This document shows, piece by piece, positions 9,304 through 17,543 of a stretch of 64,000 nt of DNA. Position 1 is the first letter of the stretch. Every line of letters starts with the position of its first letter. Made by a program: the position numbers and the translations under genes. This DNA comes from Clostridia bacterium (GTDB lineage Bacteria > Bacillota_A > Clostridia > Christensenellales > Aristaeellaceae). Location: positions 57,937 through 121,936 of the forward strand of contig BNUH01000003.1 in the NCBI GenBank assembly GCA_025997215.1, written 5' to 3'. Under the pieces are notes generated by a model. The model did not search any database. It saw only the letters and a program-made list of their open reading frames with translations, and was not told where the DNA came from.

Positions 9304-9975
9304 ATGGAACTGATGATATTTGATCACGATCGCAAACTCGCTGGTATTGTGGAATCCTTCAGTTTTCTGCGGTGGACACGCCGTTACTCCAGATGCGGTT
9401 CATTCGAGTTGAAGGCAATCGCATCGCCTGAAAATGTTGCGTTATTACAAATAGGTAACTATTTGTGGAAGTCTGACGATGGAGAAGCAGGGATTGTTGA
9501 GAATCTCACAATGTCGCAAACTGACAAAGAGATGATCACCGTTAGCTGACGGTTCGCAACCTCGATTCTGGCACGGCGAATCATGTGGGGGACAGTCACG
9601 CTCAACCATGATTTGAATGTTGTTATACAGTTCCTCATAAACAACTCGATAATGGCTCCGGCTACTGAGGTGCGACGGATAGACTATATCACCTACGCTG
9701 GCGTAACGACCGGACATATCGTTAAAGCGCAGATATCCTACAAAAACATCCTGGACTGCGCAACCCAGCTGTGTGAAGCGGCGGACGTCGGGCTGAAGAC
9801 TATGTTCAATACCAGTACGGGTATATTCACAGTAACATTATATAAGGGAACTACTTCACAGGCTGTGTTCTCAAGAGAATATGAAAATATAACCGAGCAG
9901 GTATACACGAAGAATGTTTCTGATTATGCGAACACCGCTTTGATAGGCGGCGCTGGCGAAGGCGCGATCCACTAG
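9304..9975 (+). pseudogene. Siphovirus Gp37-like tail protein, interrupted and 3'-truncated
   Basis: Begins with GGAGGA and ATG. The sequence MELMIFDHDRKLAGIVESFS followed by RYSRCGSFELKA is the start of Gp37-like baseplate/tail-associated proteins. An in-frame TGA at 9547-9549 falls where the family usually has glycine (V-S-stop-R-F-A-T-S), so one G-to-T change explains it. The same frame then continues with LARRIMWGT to GGAGEG at 9960 and ends. Full proteins are several hundred residues longer, so the gene is broken twice. Confidence 0.65.
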
Positions 9976-10223
9976 AAGTCGCTTGAAATGACTGGATGTT
10001 ATTAGAAATTAAGTGCAAGAAAAGTGAGTATTTGTAAGGATTTTTCGATGATATTGGACGATCATATATGATGCGTCTACTCTGAAAAGGACTACACTCT
10101 AACTATAAAATGTGGCTATAAATATAGGTTTTCTACTTGCTAATTGCTTCATTTGTCGCTTATATGTCGCTTGAATCCACTACACAACACCCTATGATAT
10201 TCCAAGAAACATGATTATAGAGC

Positions 10224-10252
10224 TTGACAAGGCTTCCACTTTTTGGTAGTAT
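10224..10252 (+). promoter_or_regulatory. Promoter in gene-poor phage remnant
   Basis: TTGACA (10224-10229), 17 bp, TAGTAT (10247-10252). No convincing protein gene follows directly; the transcript would run through the repeats at 10271 and 10549 and may reach the HD gene at 10730. Confidence 0.5.
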
Positions 10253-10270
10253 CATAGAGGTAAATAGAGG

Positions 10271-10614
10271 ATAGGTGGAATGAAAATTTGATGATGGCGC
10301 TACCGTATTTCGCGCTCAATCCGCAAGGGTTGATGACGCAGGGCAGCTTGAAAACAGAATACGTTAAGCAATTGCGCGTAGAACGTTGATCTAAAAAAAT
10401 GCATGATGCATGCCATTGTTGGTTGCTAATAATGAAATTGGCTTTTCAATTACTTTTTGTGCTTATTATCCACCGGATAAAGAGTGAATATTGTGGATGT
10501 CGCAATTGTGGTTGCTGCTATTGGTGCACTTGGAGCGATAATCGCAGAATAGGTGGAACGCAAATTTTGCGTTTACGCTTAATCCGCAAGGCTTAATGAC
10601 GCACTGCGCCTTGA
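10271..10614 (+). repeat. Two copies of a dispersed repeat (10271-10351 and 10549-10614)
   Basis: Both copies begin ATAGGTGGAA and share the blocks AATTTG, AATCCGCAAGG, ATGACGCA and CTTGA; the second lacks about 15 bp in the middle. Part of the end (GCAGCTTGAAAA-nn-GAATA) recurs at 16624-16642 before the serine recombinase remnant. Between the copies a 19-codon frame (GTG 10493 to TAG 10552) would make a hydrophobic peptide VDVAIVVAAIGALGAIIAE. The region 9976-10729 holds no other recognisable gene. Confidence 0.45.
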
Positions 10615-10729
10615 CAAACTAATATCGCAGAAGTTTTACGAGGAACCTTAATAATAAGCGTTAATCAGTTTTTTGTTACTACTTGTAAGAAATATTACAT
10701 TGTTCAATTATCTGAGAGGAGTTTATATT

Positions 10730-11755
10730 ATGGATATGCTAAGAAAAGTACAGCCAATAGTTTCAAACAAACTTTTCCTGAATTTATCTCAAATTTACGA
10801 GAATGTTAAAACTATACATTATGATAGAATTTTGTTTACTTATACTAAGCATGGAATTGACCATTCTGACAGAATATTGGAAAATTTACTCAAACTTTTT
10901 CCTTCTCTTTTCGATCCGAACTACAATAATAGATTAAATCAGATGGAAGTTTATTGCCTTGTAGCAGCTATATACTTGCATGATATAGGTATTCAATTTT
11001 ACGAAGATGAATATCTTCACGACTTTTGCCGAAAGTGTGAAAGTGGCAGCTTTAAGAATAAGAGCAAAATTGATGTTTCTAAGGCTAGTGATAAAAACTA
11101 TTTCGTAAGAAAGTACCATCATACTCTTACGAAATTTTGGATACTTGATTCTTTAGCGCGAGAACCAAAATTATCTGCTTCATACGTAGGCGATAGAGAA
11201 TTAGGACTTTTCGTTGCGAATATTTGCGAAAGTCATGGCATAGATTTTGAATTTCACCAAGAATATACTAAATCAGAAGCGTTCAATGGCGAAGATTTAA
11301 GAATGGGTTTGTTATGTACATTATTGTCTTTAGGCGACGCCCTCGATTGCGACGGAAGAAGAATTGTATATGAGAAACTAAAAAATCAAGATGTTCCATT
11401 AGATTCGAGAATTCATTGGATGAAACATTATTATGTCGATAGTGTGAACATTAGGAGCGGACTAGTAAGATTGCATTATCACTTTCCTGAGTGTGGTAGC
11501 ATTGAACATGCAGCAGTTTATCAATATTACTTCCAACATCAAACAAAATACTGGATAGAAAAGTGTAAAGAGGTTCGAGGAAAATATCTATTAGAAGCAA
11601 GGATTAGTTATGATATTGATCAAAGTACAAGATTTGATAATTATAAAGACGAATTAACGAAAGAAGAGTTTGAGTATGTAAAAGCTGAAGCAATTAGTAT
11701 AATTGATGGGCAAATTGAAGTTCTTAATAAAATCAAGGAACAGCTGCAGCAATAA
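10730..11755 (+). CDS. HD-superfamily metal-dependent phosphohydrolase (HD-CE-like)
   Basis: A 341-aa protein with the HD signature H41-GID-H45 and YLHD (H84-D85), then ESHG and GDALD further on, which should bind a divalent metal pair and hydrolyse phosphoester bonds. It resembles the stand-alone HD group found with anti-phage and conflict systems, but the target is unknown. The ATG at 10730 has GAGAGGA 9 nt upstream; a longer frame from TTG 10673 has no ribosome site. Base composition is strikingly AT-rich compared with flanking chromosomal genes, as are its codons, which points to recent transfer. It sits among phage debris. Confidence 0.65.
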   Translation: MDMLRKVQPIVSNKLFLNLSQIYENVKTIHYDRILFTYTKHGIDHSDRILENLLKLFPSLFDPNYNNRLNQMEVYCLVAAIYLHDIGIQFYEDEYLHDFCRKCESGSFKNKSKIDVSKASDKNYFVRKYHHTLTKFWILDSLAREPKLSASYVGDRELGLFVANICESHGIDFEFHQEYTKSEAFNGEDLRMGLLCTLLSLGDALDCDGRRIVYEKLKNQDVPLDSRIHWMKHYYVDSVNIRSGLVRLHYHFPECGSIEHAAVYQYYFQHQTKYWIEKCKEVRGKYLLEARISYDIDQSTRFDNYKDELTKEEFEYVKAEAISIIDGQIEVLNKIKEQLQQ

Positions 11756-11854
11756 CTATTACCGTTTATTATATAGATGCTTCTGGATTTTCGACCTAAT
11801 GACAATATTTTCATGGGATGTATAAAGTAATCAATTGCAAAACAACGAAGGCTA

Positions 11855-12166
11855 TTACCTTGTTTTACAGTATACCATCAAATCACCTTTGTACCCCTCG
11901 AACCCATCCACGCGCGTAATATCATACAAGTTCCCCTTGTACCGTATTACGTGCTTTGTAGTTATATCATCCCGCCAATTGATGACAAACTGTACATCCT
12001 CCACAGCGTGGACACTCTGTGTCGCATATATCTCTGTGCCTGATAACTGCCTATAGTATGCCCACAGCGGTGGGGCTATAAGCGTATATGTCGGTGTGCT
12101 GAACCCCTCCGCGTCCTTTGTTTGTGTGGCTGGCAGTATCTCAATTTTCTTATCTTTCAGTTTCAT
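11855..12166 (-). CDS. Phage head closure (head-tail adaptor) protein
   Basis: A 103-aa protein typical of the SPP1 gp16-like stopper family: MKLKDKKIEILPATQTKDAE, a WAYYRQLSGTE segment and the C-terminal RYKGNLYDITRVDGFEGYKG. It closes the connector below the portal. The ATG overlaps the terminase stop codon (TAATG), so translation is coupled. Portal, protease and capsid genes, which normally lie between terminase and this gene, are absent. Confidence 0.8.
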   Translation of the reverse strand: MKLKDKKIEILPATQTKDAEGFSTPTYTLIAPPLWAYYRQLSGTEIYATQSVHAVEDVQFVINWRDDITTKHVIRYKGNLYDITRVDGFEGYKGDLMVYCKTR

Positions 12167-13788
12167 TATATCGCCCCCGTATATTCGTTGTAGTGTTCAT
12201 ACAATCCAACATAGCAATCCAGCAAAGCCGCCGTCCCGTCAATACGCTGTTTTGGCGATTGATTCTTGATAGGGACTATATTGCCGTTGCGGTCAGTCTG
12301 CACACCCGTGTTCGTCAGGCACCATTTCAGGATCGGATTGTTCTGATATATAATCTTATGCGCTCGCAAGTCCGCTCCTAGCATCTGCATTGGCAGGGAT
12401 AGGGTTTTCGCACCTTGTATGCAGCGCACCATATTGAACCCTTGCAGCTGCATTTCCTCTACGAAATACCGCGCGCTATAACTGTCGTAGTAAATCCACG
12501 CGGGAAACAGATCGAATGCTTTAACGGTCTCAACAAACCATGCTGTAACGTCTGAATAGCTGATACTATTGCCCGCGCATAGTCGCAGTAGACCGCGCTC
12601 ATACCATTTGTCATAGGGGATTTTGTCACGCTGGACGCGCTCTGTCAGGTTGTCAGCGGGTAGCCAATACATTTGCGCGACATACTTCCTATCGTCACCA
12701 CGCCTCATGAACAGCAGGCTTGCGCAAGTCAAATCGATGGTGATGGACAAATCAACGCCGCCTATGCAGTACCCGCCGCGAAAGTCATTGAGACTGAACG
12801 TTTCTGTATTATCAATATCAGCGAATGATAACCATGCCGTTTTGACAGTCTCCCTGATATTGAATTCCTTACACAGAACGCCGGACAATTCGTTCGCATT
12901 CTGCTTCGCGCGCACTACCTTGATTGTCAGATCGTCCAGTTTCTTCATCGTCCCCAACGCAGGATTTGCCTTGATCCATGCCGCCGGATTCGTCCATTCG
13001 TCCCGCTTATCCAGTTCATAGAGGATCGGCAGGAAGGTATCGTCCTGTATGGCCCCGTCCGCCACAGCACAGGCGTGCGCGTACATATCATCGAATATAC
13101 ACTCGCGAATCGTGCCTGCGGTCGTAATCATGACAAGCAACGGGGATCGTCGCGCCGATTGAGACTGGCGCATAACCTCATAAAGGTTACGATCCTTGAT
13201 GCCGTGCAACTCATCCATGATGACGAAATAACTATTGAGACCGTCAAGGGAATCGCTATTCCTTGATAACGGTTGCAGCTTTGACATAGTAGGTTCATAA
13301 TAAAGGTCGGTCTTACGCTTGCGCACATGCCGCGACAGGTCAGGCGACTGCTTTACCATATTATGGCATTCGTCGAACAGTAGTCGCGCCTGTGCGTATT
13401 TCGTCGCAGTGCTGTATACCTCCGCGCCGCCTTCCCCGTCCGCAATGAGCATATACAACGCGAGGCCTGCTAACAGCGTCGTTTTAGCGTTTTTGCGGCC
13501 CACAAGGAAGAATGCCTCACGGAACCGACGCGCGCCTGTATCGCAGTTAATAAAGCCGTACAAGGCTTGTATAAAGGCTTTCTGGAATAGCTCTAGCCGG
13601 ATGGGTTGCCCCGCCCACTCGCCTTTGCTATTCTTACAAAAACGCTGGATAAAGTCAATAGGTCGATTCGCGCGCGCCTCATCGAAAACATATAGGCCGT
13701 CGGTCATATCGCTTTCAGCCGCAAGGCGCGCATATACCGTCTTAATACGGCGGCAGGCTGGGATTCGAACCCGCAACGAAAGCCCCAA
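12166..13788 (-). CDS. terL: Phage terminase large subunit (Terminase_1)
   Basis: The 540-aa motor that packages phage DNA into the prohead. The ATPase domain has the Walker A variant GRKNAKTT (about residues 98-105) and Walker B YFVIMDELHG (about 186-195), with the ITTAG coupling motif after it. The nuclease domain shows GGVDLSITIDLT and later IYYDSYSA. The length is normal. The first codons (TTG 13788) overlap a tRNA T-arm-like sequence; similarity to the family begins at about ACRRIKTVYARL, so the extreme N-terminus may be a recombination product. The gene lies 8 bp after the integrase stop on the same strand, an unusual order. No small terminase or portal gene is seen. Confidence 0.85.
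   Translation of the reverse strand: MGLSLRVRIPACRRIKTVYARLAAESDMTDGLYVFDEARANRPIDFIQRFCKNSKGEWAGQPIRLELFQKAFIQALYGFINCDTGARRFREAFFLVGRKNAKTTLLAGLALYMLIADGEGGAEVYSTATKYAQARLLFDECHNMVKQSPDLSRHVRKRKTDLYYEPTMSKLQPLSRNSDSLDGLNSYFVIMDELHGIKDRNLYEVMRQSQSARRSPLLVMITTAGTIRECIFDDMYAHACAVADGAIQDDTFLPILYELDKRDEWTNPAAWIKANPALGTMKKLDDLTIKVVRAKQNANELSGVLCKEFNIRETVKTAWLSFADIDNTETFSLNDFRGGYCIGGVDLSITIDLTCASLLFMRRGDDRKYVAQMYWLPADNLTERVQRDKIPYDKWYERGLLRLCAGNSISYSDVTAWFVETVKAFDLFPAWIYYDSYSARYFVEEMQLQGFNMVRCIQGAKTLSLPMQMLGADLRAHKIIYQNNPILKWCLTNTGVQTDRNGNIVPIKNQSPKQRIDGTAALLDCYVGLYEHYNEYTGAI
13749..13779 (-). other. tRNA T-arm-like sequence, possible attachment-site core
   Basis: The minus strand reads GCGGGTTCGAATCCCAGCC just after the integrase 3' end. 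GGGTTCGAATCCC is the universal T-loop with part of its stem, the usual integration point of tyrosine integrases. The flanking bases do not complete a T-stem, so this is not a tRNA gene. It could be a hybrid att site, or simply an inserted core fused to terL. Confidence 0.4.
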
Positions 13789-13796
13789 AAACCTTA

Positions 13797-14810
13797 TTAT
13801 TCCTCAGTCTTTCCGTCTGCGTTTTGCACAACATTTTGCATGGCGTAGAATTTGCCTATCAGATCGGCCATTTCAGTCCTTTTCGACTGCATGGTGTGCT
13901 GATAAACGTCTCGGGTTATGCGCGTATCAGCGTGACCAAGCTGCTCGGCGGCGTACTTGTCGGGCACTCCGAGAGCATTCATGATTGACGCATGATAATG
14001 CCTCATTCGATGCATCGTATAAGTCATACCGAGGCTATCAATTACATGTTTTATCCGCTGCGAAATAGCCCCGGGAGACATGGGGTGGAATACTCTGGGA
14101 TTGTCACGCGGCAGGCTGCTAAGCGCTTCGACTACAGGTGGAGGTATGTCCACCCAACGAGTTCCTTTACGCGACTTTGTTCCTTTTATAACCCATTTGC
14201 CATGTCGACCATATACTAACGCCTTGTTGATGTACATTTTAGCGCCGACCAAATCAATACGATCCCATTCTAACATCCCAACCTCAGAACGCCGCAGCCC
14301 GCATTCAGCGGCCAGCAGCAAAGCTGCATAAGTCTTTATATCGTGGATGGTGGACATTATCTTATTTACGTCAGTCGGTTCAGGGATCGAAGGAGGTTCG
14401 CGATCGACGCGCGGCAGGTGTACGCGTATCTGCCATGATGGTACGTACACCCTCATTACAGCAGACAGGAGGCCAAAGGCATTGCGAACCGTCTTAGGCT
14501 TGTGTTCTGCCGCGAGAGCGTTGATCCAGCGTTGAATCTCATCCTGAGTTATCTCACCCAGTTGACACGAGGCAATGCTTCCGTTGGAGTTGCGGCTATA
14601 TCCTTCATACACCCTGAGTGTAGACGGACTTAGAACATTATCCCGATCGTCTATGTACTTGGTTAAAGCCTCCGCAACGGTCAGCTTCTCCGGCCTATCT
14701 CTTAACATGCCGGCGCGCTCCCGCTCGGCGGCGAAGTCTGCGGCTTGCTTCTCGGCCTCGCGGCGGGTTTCGGCGGTGAACGATTCGTATTTACGTTTTC
14801 CGTCCACCAT
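13797..14810 (-). CDS. int: Tyrosine-type site-specific integrase
   Basis: A phage-type integrase that recombines att sites through a tyrosine intermediate. It has an N-terminal arm-binding region, a core-binding SAM-like domain (LTVAEALTKYIDDRDNVLSP), and a catalytic domain with Arg in CGLRRSE, HRMRH, LGHADTRIT and the nucleophile in VYQHT. At 337 aa from the ATG it lacks the first part of the arm domain; the same frame upstream encodes TAKARKLPSGSWNVTIFSG, typical for the family, but no standard start codon precedes it. Its 3' end abuts the possible att core and terL. Confidence 0.85.
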   Translation of the reverse strand: MVDGKRKYESFTAETRREAEKQAADFAAERERAGMLRDRPEKLTVAEALTKYIDDRDNVLSPSTLRVYEGYSRNSNGSIASCQLGEITQDEIQRWINALAAEHKPKTVRNAFGLLSAVMRVYVPSWQIRVHLPRVDREPPSIPEPTDVNKIMSTIHDIKTYAALLLAAECGLRRSEVGMLEWDRIDLVGAKMYINKALVYGRHGKWVIKGTKSRKGTRWVDIPPPVVEALSSLPRDNPRVFHPMSPGAISQRIKHVIDSLGMTYTMHRMRHYHASIMNALGVPDKYAAEQLGHADTRITRDVYQHTMQSKRTEMADLIGKFYAMQNVVQNADGKTEE

Positions 14811-14867
14811 TCCAGAAAATATTGTTACATTCCACGAGCCGGATGGTAGTTTGCGTGCTTTGGCCGT

Positions 14868-14882
14868 AACGGTGATCCTCCT
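14868..14882 (-). promoter_or_regulatory. Ribosome binding site with a lost integrase start codon
   Basis: A perfect AGGAGG (14882-14877) is followed at ideal 6-nt spacing by GTT (14870-14868), then by codons for TAKARKLPSGSWNV in frame with the integrase. The spacing implies that GTT stands where ATG or GTG once stood. Confidence 0.45.
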
Positions 14883-14945
14883 GCGCCTATATGAATATTT
14901 GACGCAGAAATCACCAAATTGGTTCCACGTAATCGGAGCACTTAA

Positions 14946-15638
14946 TCACATACTGATAGATCGTTCAAGCTCATATAGCTTTGCAAAAGCATTCGCTTTT
15001 TCAAACTGTACGTTGATTTTCTTTTCCATTTCATTCTCACCAACTCTTAAATATAGCCATAACGGGAATTTTTCCCTTTCTCTTTTCTGTATAATATAAT
15101 GATAGGCCTCGCTTGACGCTAAACCTCCACTTTTTACTGTGGACTTTCGTTCCGATTCTATTCTCTTTTGCATTCTATCTCGCATGATATGCAAATAATT
15201 CATAAACGCATTATCCTTCCCAACAGAAAAATAAGCTACGATTCTTTGTGCCTTCGACGGTTCTAAATGAATAGGAAATAAAGATTGATCAGACTCGTTG
15301 CCTTGTTCATAGCTTTTTAGTTTGATCGGATCTTGTATAACAAAACCATATCTCAAATCTTTATACGTCTCATAGCCGCGCTTTACAGCACGAAAATTAT
15401 ACCTGTCATTAAAAATATGGAGAGTACGTATTGAAACGTGAATAGCACTATGGTTCTCTAAAGTTGCTGTAAAACGAATGACATCAATAATACCGCTATC
15501 AGCGACAAAGTGGAACTGAATGGTCGAATCATAGATAGCAATTTTATGGCTCATAAAAACCTTATACTTAACAGAATCCCATGCTTTTCCTAGTGCCGCT
15601 TTAGCACCTTCTTCAAGCATTTTATCAAAAAAGTACAT
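14946..15638 (-). CDS. Hypothetical protein of the integrated element
   Basis: About 230 aa, not recognised. The predicted product is charged and soluble with an N-terminal MYFFDKMLEEGAKAALGKAW helix and a mixed alpha/beta middle; no membrane segment or catalytic motif is evident. The ATG at 15638 has GAGGTG about 8 nt upstream; the frame is open to 15671, overlapping the end of the XRE gene. It is AT-rich and lies between an XRE regulator and the integrase, a position often held by superinfection-immunity or metallopeptidase genes, though no HExxH is present. Confidence 0.55.
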   Translation of the reverse strand: MYFFDKMLEEGAKAALGKAWDSVKYKVFMSHKIAIYDSTIQFHFVADSGIIDVIRFTATLENHSAIHVSIRTLHIFNDRYNFRAVKRGYETYKDLRYGFVIQDPIKLKSYEQGNESDQSLFPIHLEPSKAQRIVAYFSVGKDNAFMNYLHIMRDRMQKRIESERKSTVKSGGLASSEAYHYIIQKREREKFPLWLYLRVGENEMEKKINVQFEKANAFAKLYELERSISM

Positions 15639-15651
15639 GCTAGTCAACACC

Positions 15652-16032
15652 TCATTGCTGATTGATAACATTTACGTTTAACTTTCCGGCCTCCCCTTTA
15701 CCAGGTGAAGAAAGGCGCGCGTCAATAAGCTTGAGAACAGCTTTCTCAAACTCGTCCATGTTTTTTGGTACGCGAGTGCGTTTTATACCGCCAGAATAAG
15801 CAGGTTCAGGTCGGCCCTCAATTTCACGGGTTGGACTAGTATTACGACCTACAAGCTCATCAAGAGTACACTCAAATAGATCACACATTTTGCACATGCG
15901 ATCGATGTCGGGTTCGCGCTCTTCGCACTCGTACCGACTGTAGGTCTGCCGCTCTATATGAAGGTATTCGGCTACCTGGTACTGCTTATAGCCGCACGCC
16001 TCACGAATCTCTCTTAAACGCATCCTGCCCAT
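15652..16032 (-). CDS. XRE-family transcriptional regulator
   Basis: About 126 aa. The N-terminal helix-turn-helix (LREIREACGYKQYQVAEYLH, then IERQTYSRYECEEREPDI) is that of lambda-repressor-like regulators, ending in the common LFECTLDELVG. The C-terminal 60 residues are charged with no known oligomerisation domain. It is divergent from a second XRE gene; the shared spacer holds an inverted repeat suited to an operator. Two ATGs (16032, 16023) are possible and neither has a strong ribosome site. Likely the repressor of the integrated element. Confidence 0.8.
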   Translation of the reverse strand: MGRMRLREIREACGYKQYQVAEYLHIERQTYSRYECEEREPDIDRMCKMCDLFECTLDELVGRNTSPTREIEGRPEPAYSGGIKRTRVPKNMDEFEKAVLKLIDARLSSPGKGEAGKLNVNVINQQ

Positions 16033-16076
16033 ATGCAAAATATGGCAGATAAAGACGAAAAAATAAAGCAACTAAA

Positions 16077-16118
16077 CGACGTTTTCCCCTTGAAAAAACG
16101 TCGCACTGGTGTTATATT
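16077..16118 (+). promoter_or_regulatory. Operator palindrome and promoter between divergent XRE genes
   Basis: CGACGTTTT (16077-16085) and AAAACGTCG (16095-16103) form a perfect 9-bp inverted repeat. It overlaps the -35 of a plus-strand promoter: TTGAAA (16090-16095), 17 bp, TATATT (16113-16118). Binding here would block the promoter of the gene at 16168, a typical phage-like switch. Confidence 0.6.
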
Positions 16119-16167
16119 ATAGACGCACCTAAATGACGATTGTTCCCAGAAAGTGAGGTGGTAATTA

Positions 16168-16374
16168 TTGGAAGCTCTGCGCCGCCTTCGCAAGGCAAAC
16201 GGCCTCAGACAACACGAGGTGGCGGAACTGATCGGCGTAAGCCCGCAGGCAATCACGCGCTACGAGTTGGGGCAGCGTGAGCCGAACATTGATACGTTGA
16301 CCAAGTTTGCGGACTTGTTCGACGTGACGCTTGATGAATTGGTAAGACCGGAGATTAGGAAGGAGGCGGGGTAA
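16168..16374 (+). CDS. Small XRE-family regulator (Cro-like)
   Basis: A 68-aa protein that is essentially one helix-turn-helix domain: LRRLRKANGLRQHEVAELIG, VSPQAITRYELGQREPNI and FDVTLDELV. It starts at TTG with GAGGTGG 6 nt upstream. It is divergent from the larger XRE gene and probably competes with it for the intervening operator. Confidence 0.8.
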   Translation: MEALRRLRKANGLRQHEVAELIGVSPQAITRYELGQREPNIDTLTKFADLFDVTLDELVRPEIRKEAG

Positions 16375-16376
16375 AC

Positions 16377-16451
16377 ATGGACGCTGTTTACGAATTGGCG
16401 GCAACTGTTAGCTGGGTGATAAAAGCAGCCGTAGTTCTTGTTGCAGTGTGA
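16377..16451 (+). CDS. Possible 24-residue hydrophobic peptide
   Basis: ATG 16377 follows the XRE stop by two bases and has a strong AGGAGG within the end of that gene. The frame encodes MDAVYELAATVSWVIKAAVV plus LVAV, a single predicted membrane helix. Translational coupling and a good ribosome site suggest it is made; function is unknown. It could equally be the degenerate start of a longer gene. Confidence 0.35.
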   Translation: MDAVYELAATVSWVIKAAVVLVAV

Positions 16452-16654
16452 GAGTTAATCAGCATCATAATTGCTGTGGTAGAGCAATGGGAGCTCCACC
16501 ATTAAAGCGTGTTGCTTGACGCTGGATGAACTAGCAAAACCCCTCCAAGACCTTTTGACGCAATAACGCCGAAATAGTTCCTGGGACAGGAAAAGAAAGC
16601 CTAAGGCGAAGGCCAAAGGCGCGGCAGCTTGAAAATTGAATATGGGAGTTTGTA

Positions 16655-17215
16655 TTGAAGGAACAGTATGGCGGCGGCGCGCTGTACGCGCGGACGATAG
16701 CCGCGATAGGTACAAACATACTCATGCTGGGACATGACGGACTGTTGATGTATGACGGCATGGAAGGCAAACTTTATATATACGAGCCAGAAGCTCGTGT
16801 TGTTCGGGAAATATACGAATGGTATTTGTCTGGTCACAGTGTAGTTTCGATTATTTACAAACTACACCAGGCTTACATACAGTCACCATCAGATAAAGAT
16901 AAATGGTCAAAACGCTGCTTAGAGCTAATGCTGCGAAATGAGAAGTATGTTGGGGATGTGTTGGTCGGAAAAACGTGGGGCTCGGCATATCCTAGCCGAA
17001 AGCGTCACTATAATGATGGCGAAGTAAATATGTATCTAATCCCCAGTCATCATGATCCAATTGTAACAAGGACGCTATTCGATGCTGTACAAGCGGAGCG
17101 CATCAGACGCAGTAATGTAATCATAGAAAACGGTATAAAAAAACGTTCAAGCGTTAAGCACAGTACGAAAATAGCGCTCGAAGGCTCCATGAAAAAAGAA
17201 CCGATAGATGAGTAG
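16655..17215 (+). pseudogene. Large serine recombinase, internal fragment
   Basis: The 186-residue frame matches the recombinase domain of large serine integrases: EPEARVVREIYEWYLSGHSV, then LMLRNEKYVGDVLVGKTW and HHDPIVTRTLFDAVQAERIR. The N-terminal catalytic resolvase domain with its serine and the zinc ribbon/coiled-coil end are missing, so it cannot recombine DNA. A partial copy of the 10.3-kb repeat lies just upstream. Confidence 0.7.
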
Positions 17216-17332
17216 GCTAATTACCGATAAGTAGGCAAATAGATCATGTCGCGATTTCTAAGGCTGGAAGTCCTGCTATGCGTTTCATCGAAAAACTGCA
17301 TGGCGAATAAAGAAAATTGCATTTCTCAAAAG

Positions 17333-17375
17333 TGCCGTTTAATAGTGCAACGCATGGTTACACTATTAAACGGCA
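17333..17375. repeat. Perfect 15-bp inverted repeat
   Basis: TGCCGTTTAATAGTG (17333-17347) and its exact complement (17361-17375) enclose 13 nt. TTGCATTT occurs as a direct repeat on both sides. It may be a terminator of the recombinase transcript or the end of a lost element. No gene is recognised in 17216-17490. Confidence 0.6.
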
Positions 17376-17492
17376 GTTGCATTTTTGCTGAATACTTGAA
17401 CCTTAACTTGATACAAATAAACGGATGACGCATTAAGCTACAATACACCGACACTCAAAAAACCCAATGAAATCAAGGCTTATTCAACAACA

Positions 17493-17517
17493 AAGGCTCC
17501 CATTAACAGGGAGCCTT
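17493..17517 (-). terminator. Intrinsic terminator after tRNA-Ser
   Basis: AAGGCTCCC (17493-17501) and GGGAGCCTT (17509-17517) form a 9-bp stem with a 7-nt loop. On the minus strand it follows the tRNA-Ser 3' end by about 27 nt. Confidence 0.65.
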
Positions 17518-17543
17518 CATTGTATCGCGTAACAACCAATAGG

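Noticed and set aside
9304..9975. Programmed TGA recoding in phage tail gene
   Set aside because: Only one in-frame TGA occurs, and both neighbouring tail genes are truncated, so decay is simpler.
10399..10596. A 65-codon frame in the phage-remnant spacer
   Set aside because: It overlaps the repeat copy, has no ribosome site and no resemblance to a protein family.
13749..13779. A complete tRNA gene at the integrase 3' end
   Set aside because: The T-loop is perfect but the T-stem and acceptor do not pair and no anticodon arm is present upstream.
17246..17428. A 60-codon frame over the 15-bp inverted repeat
   Set aside because: The coding frame is explained by the palindrome and has no ribosome site or similarity.
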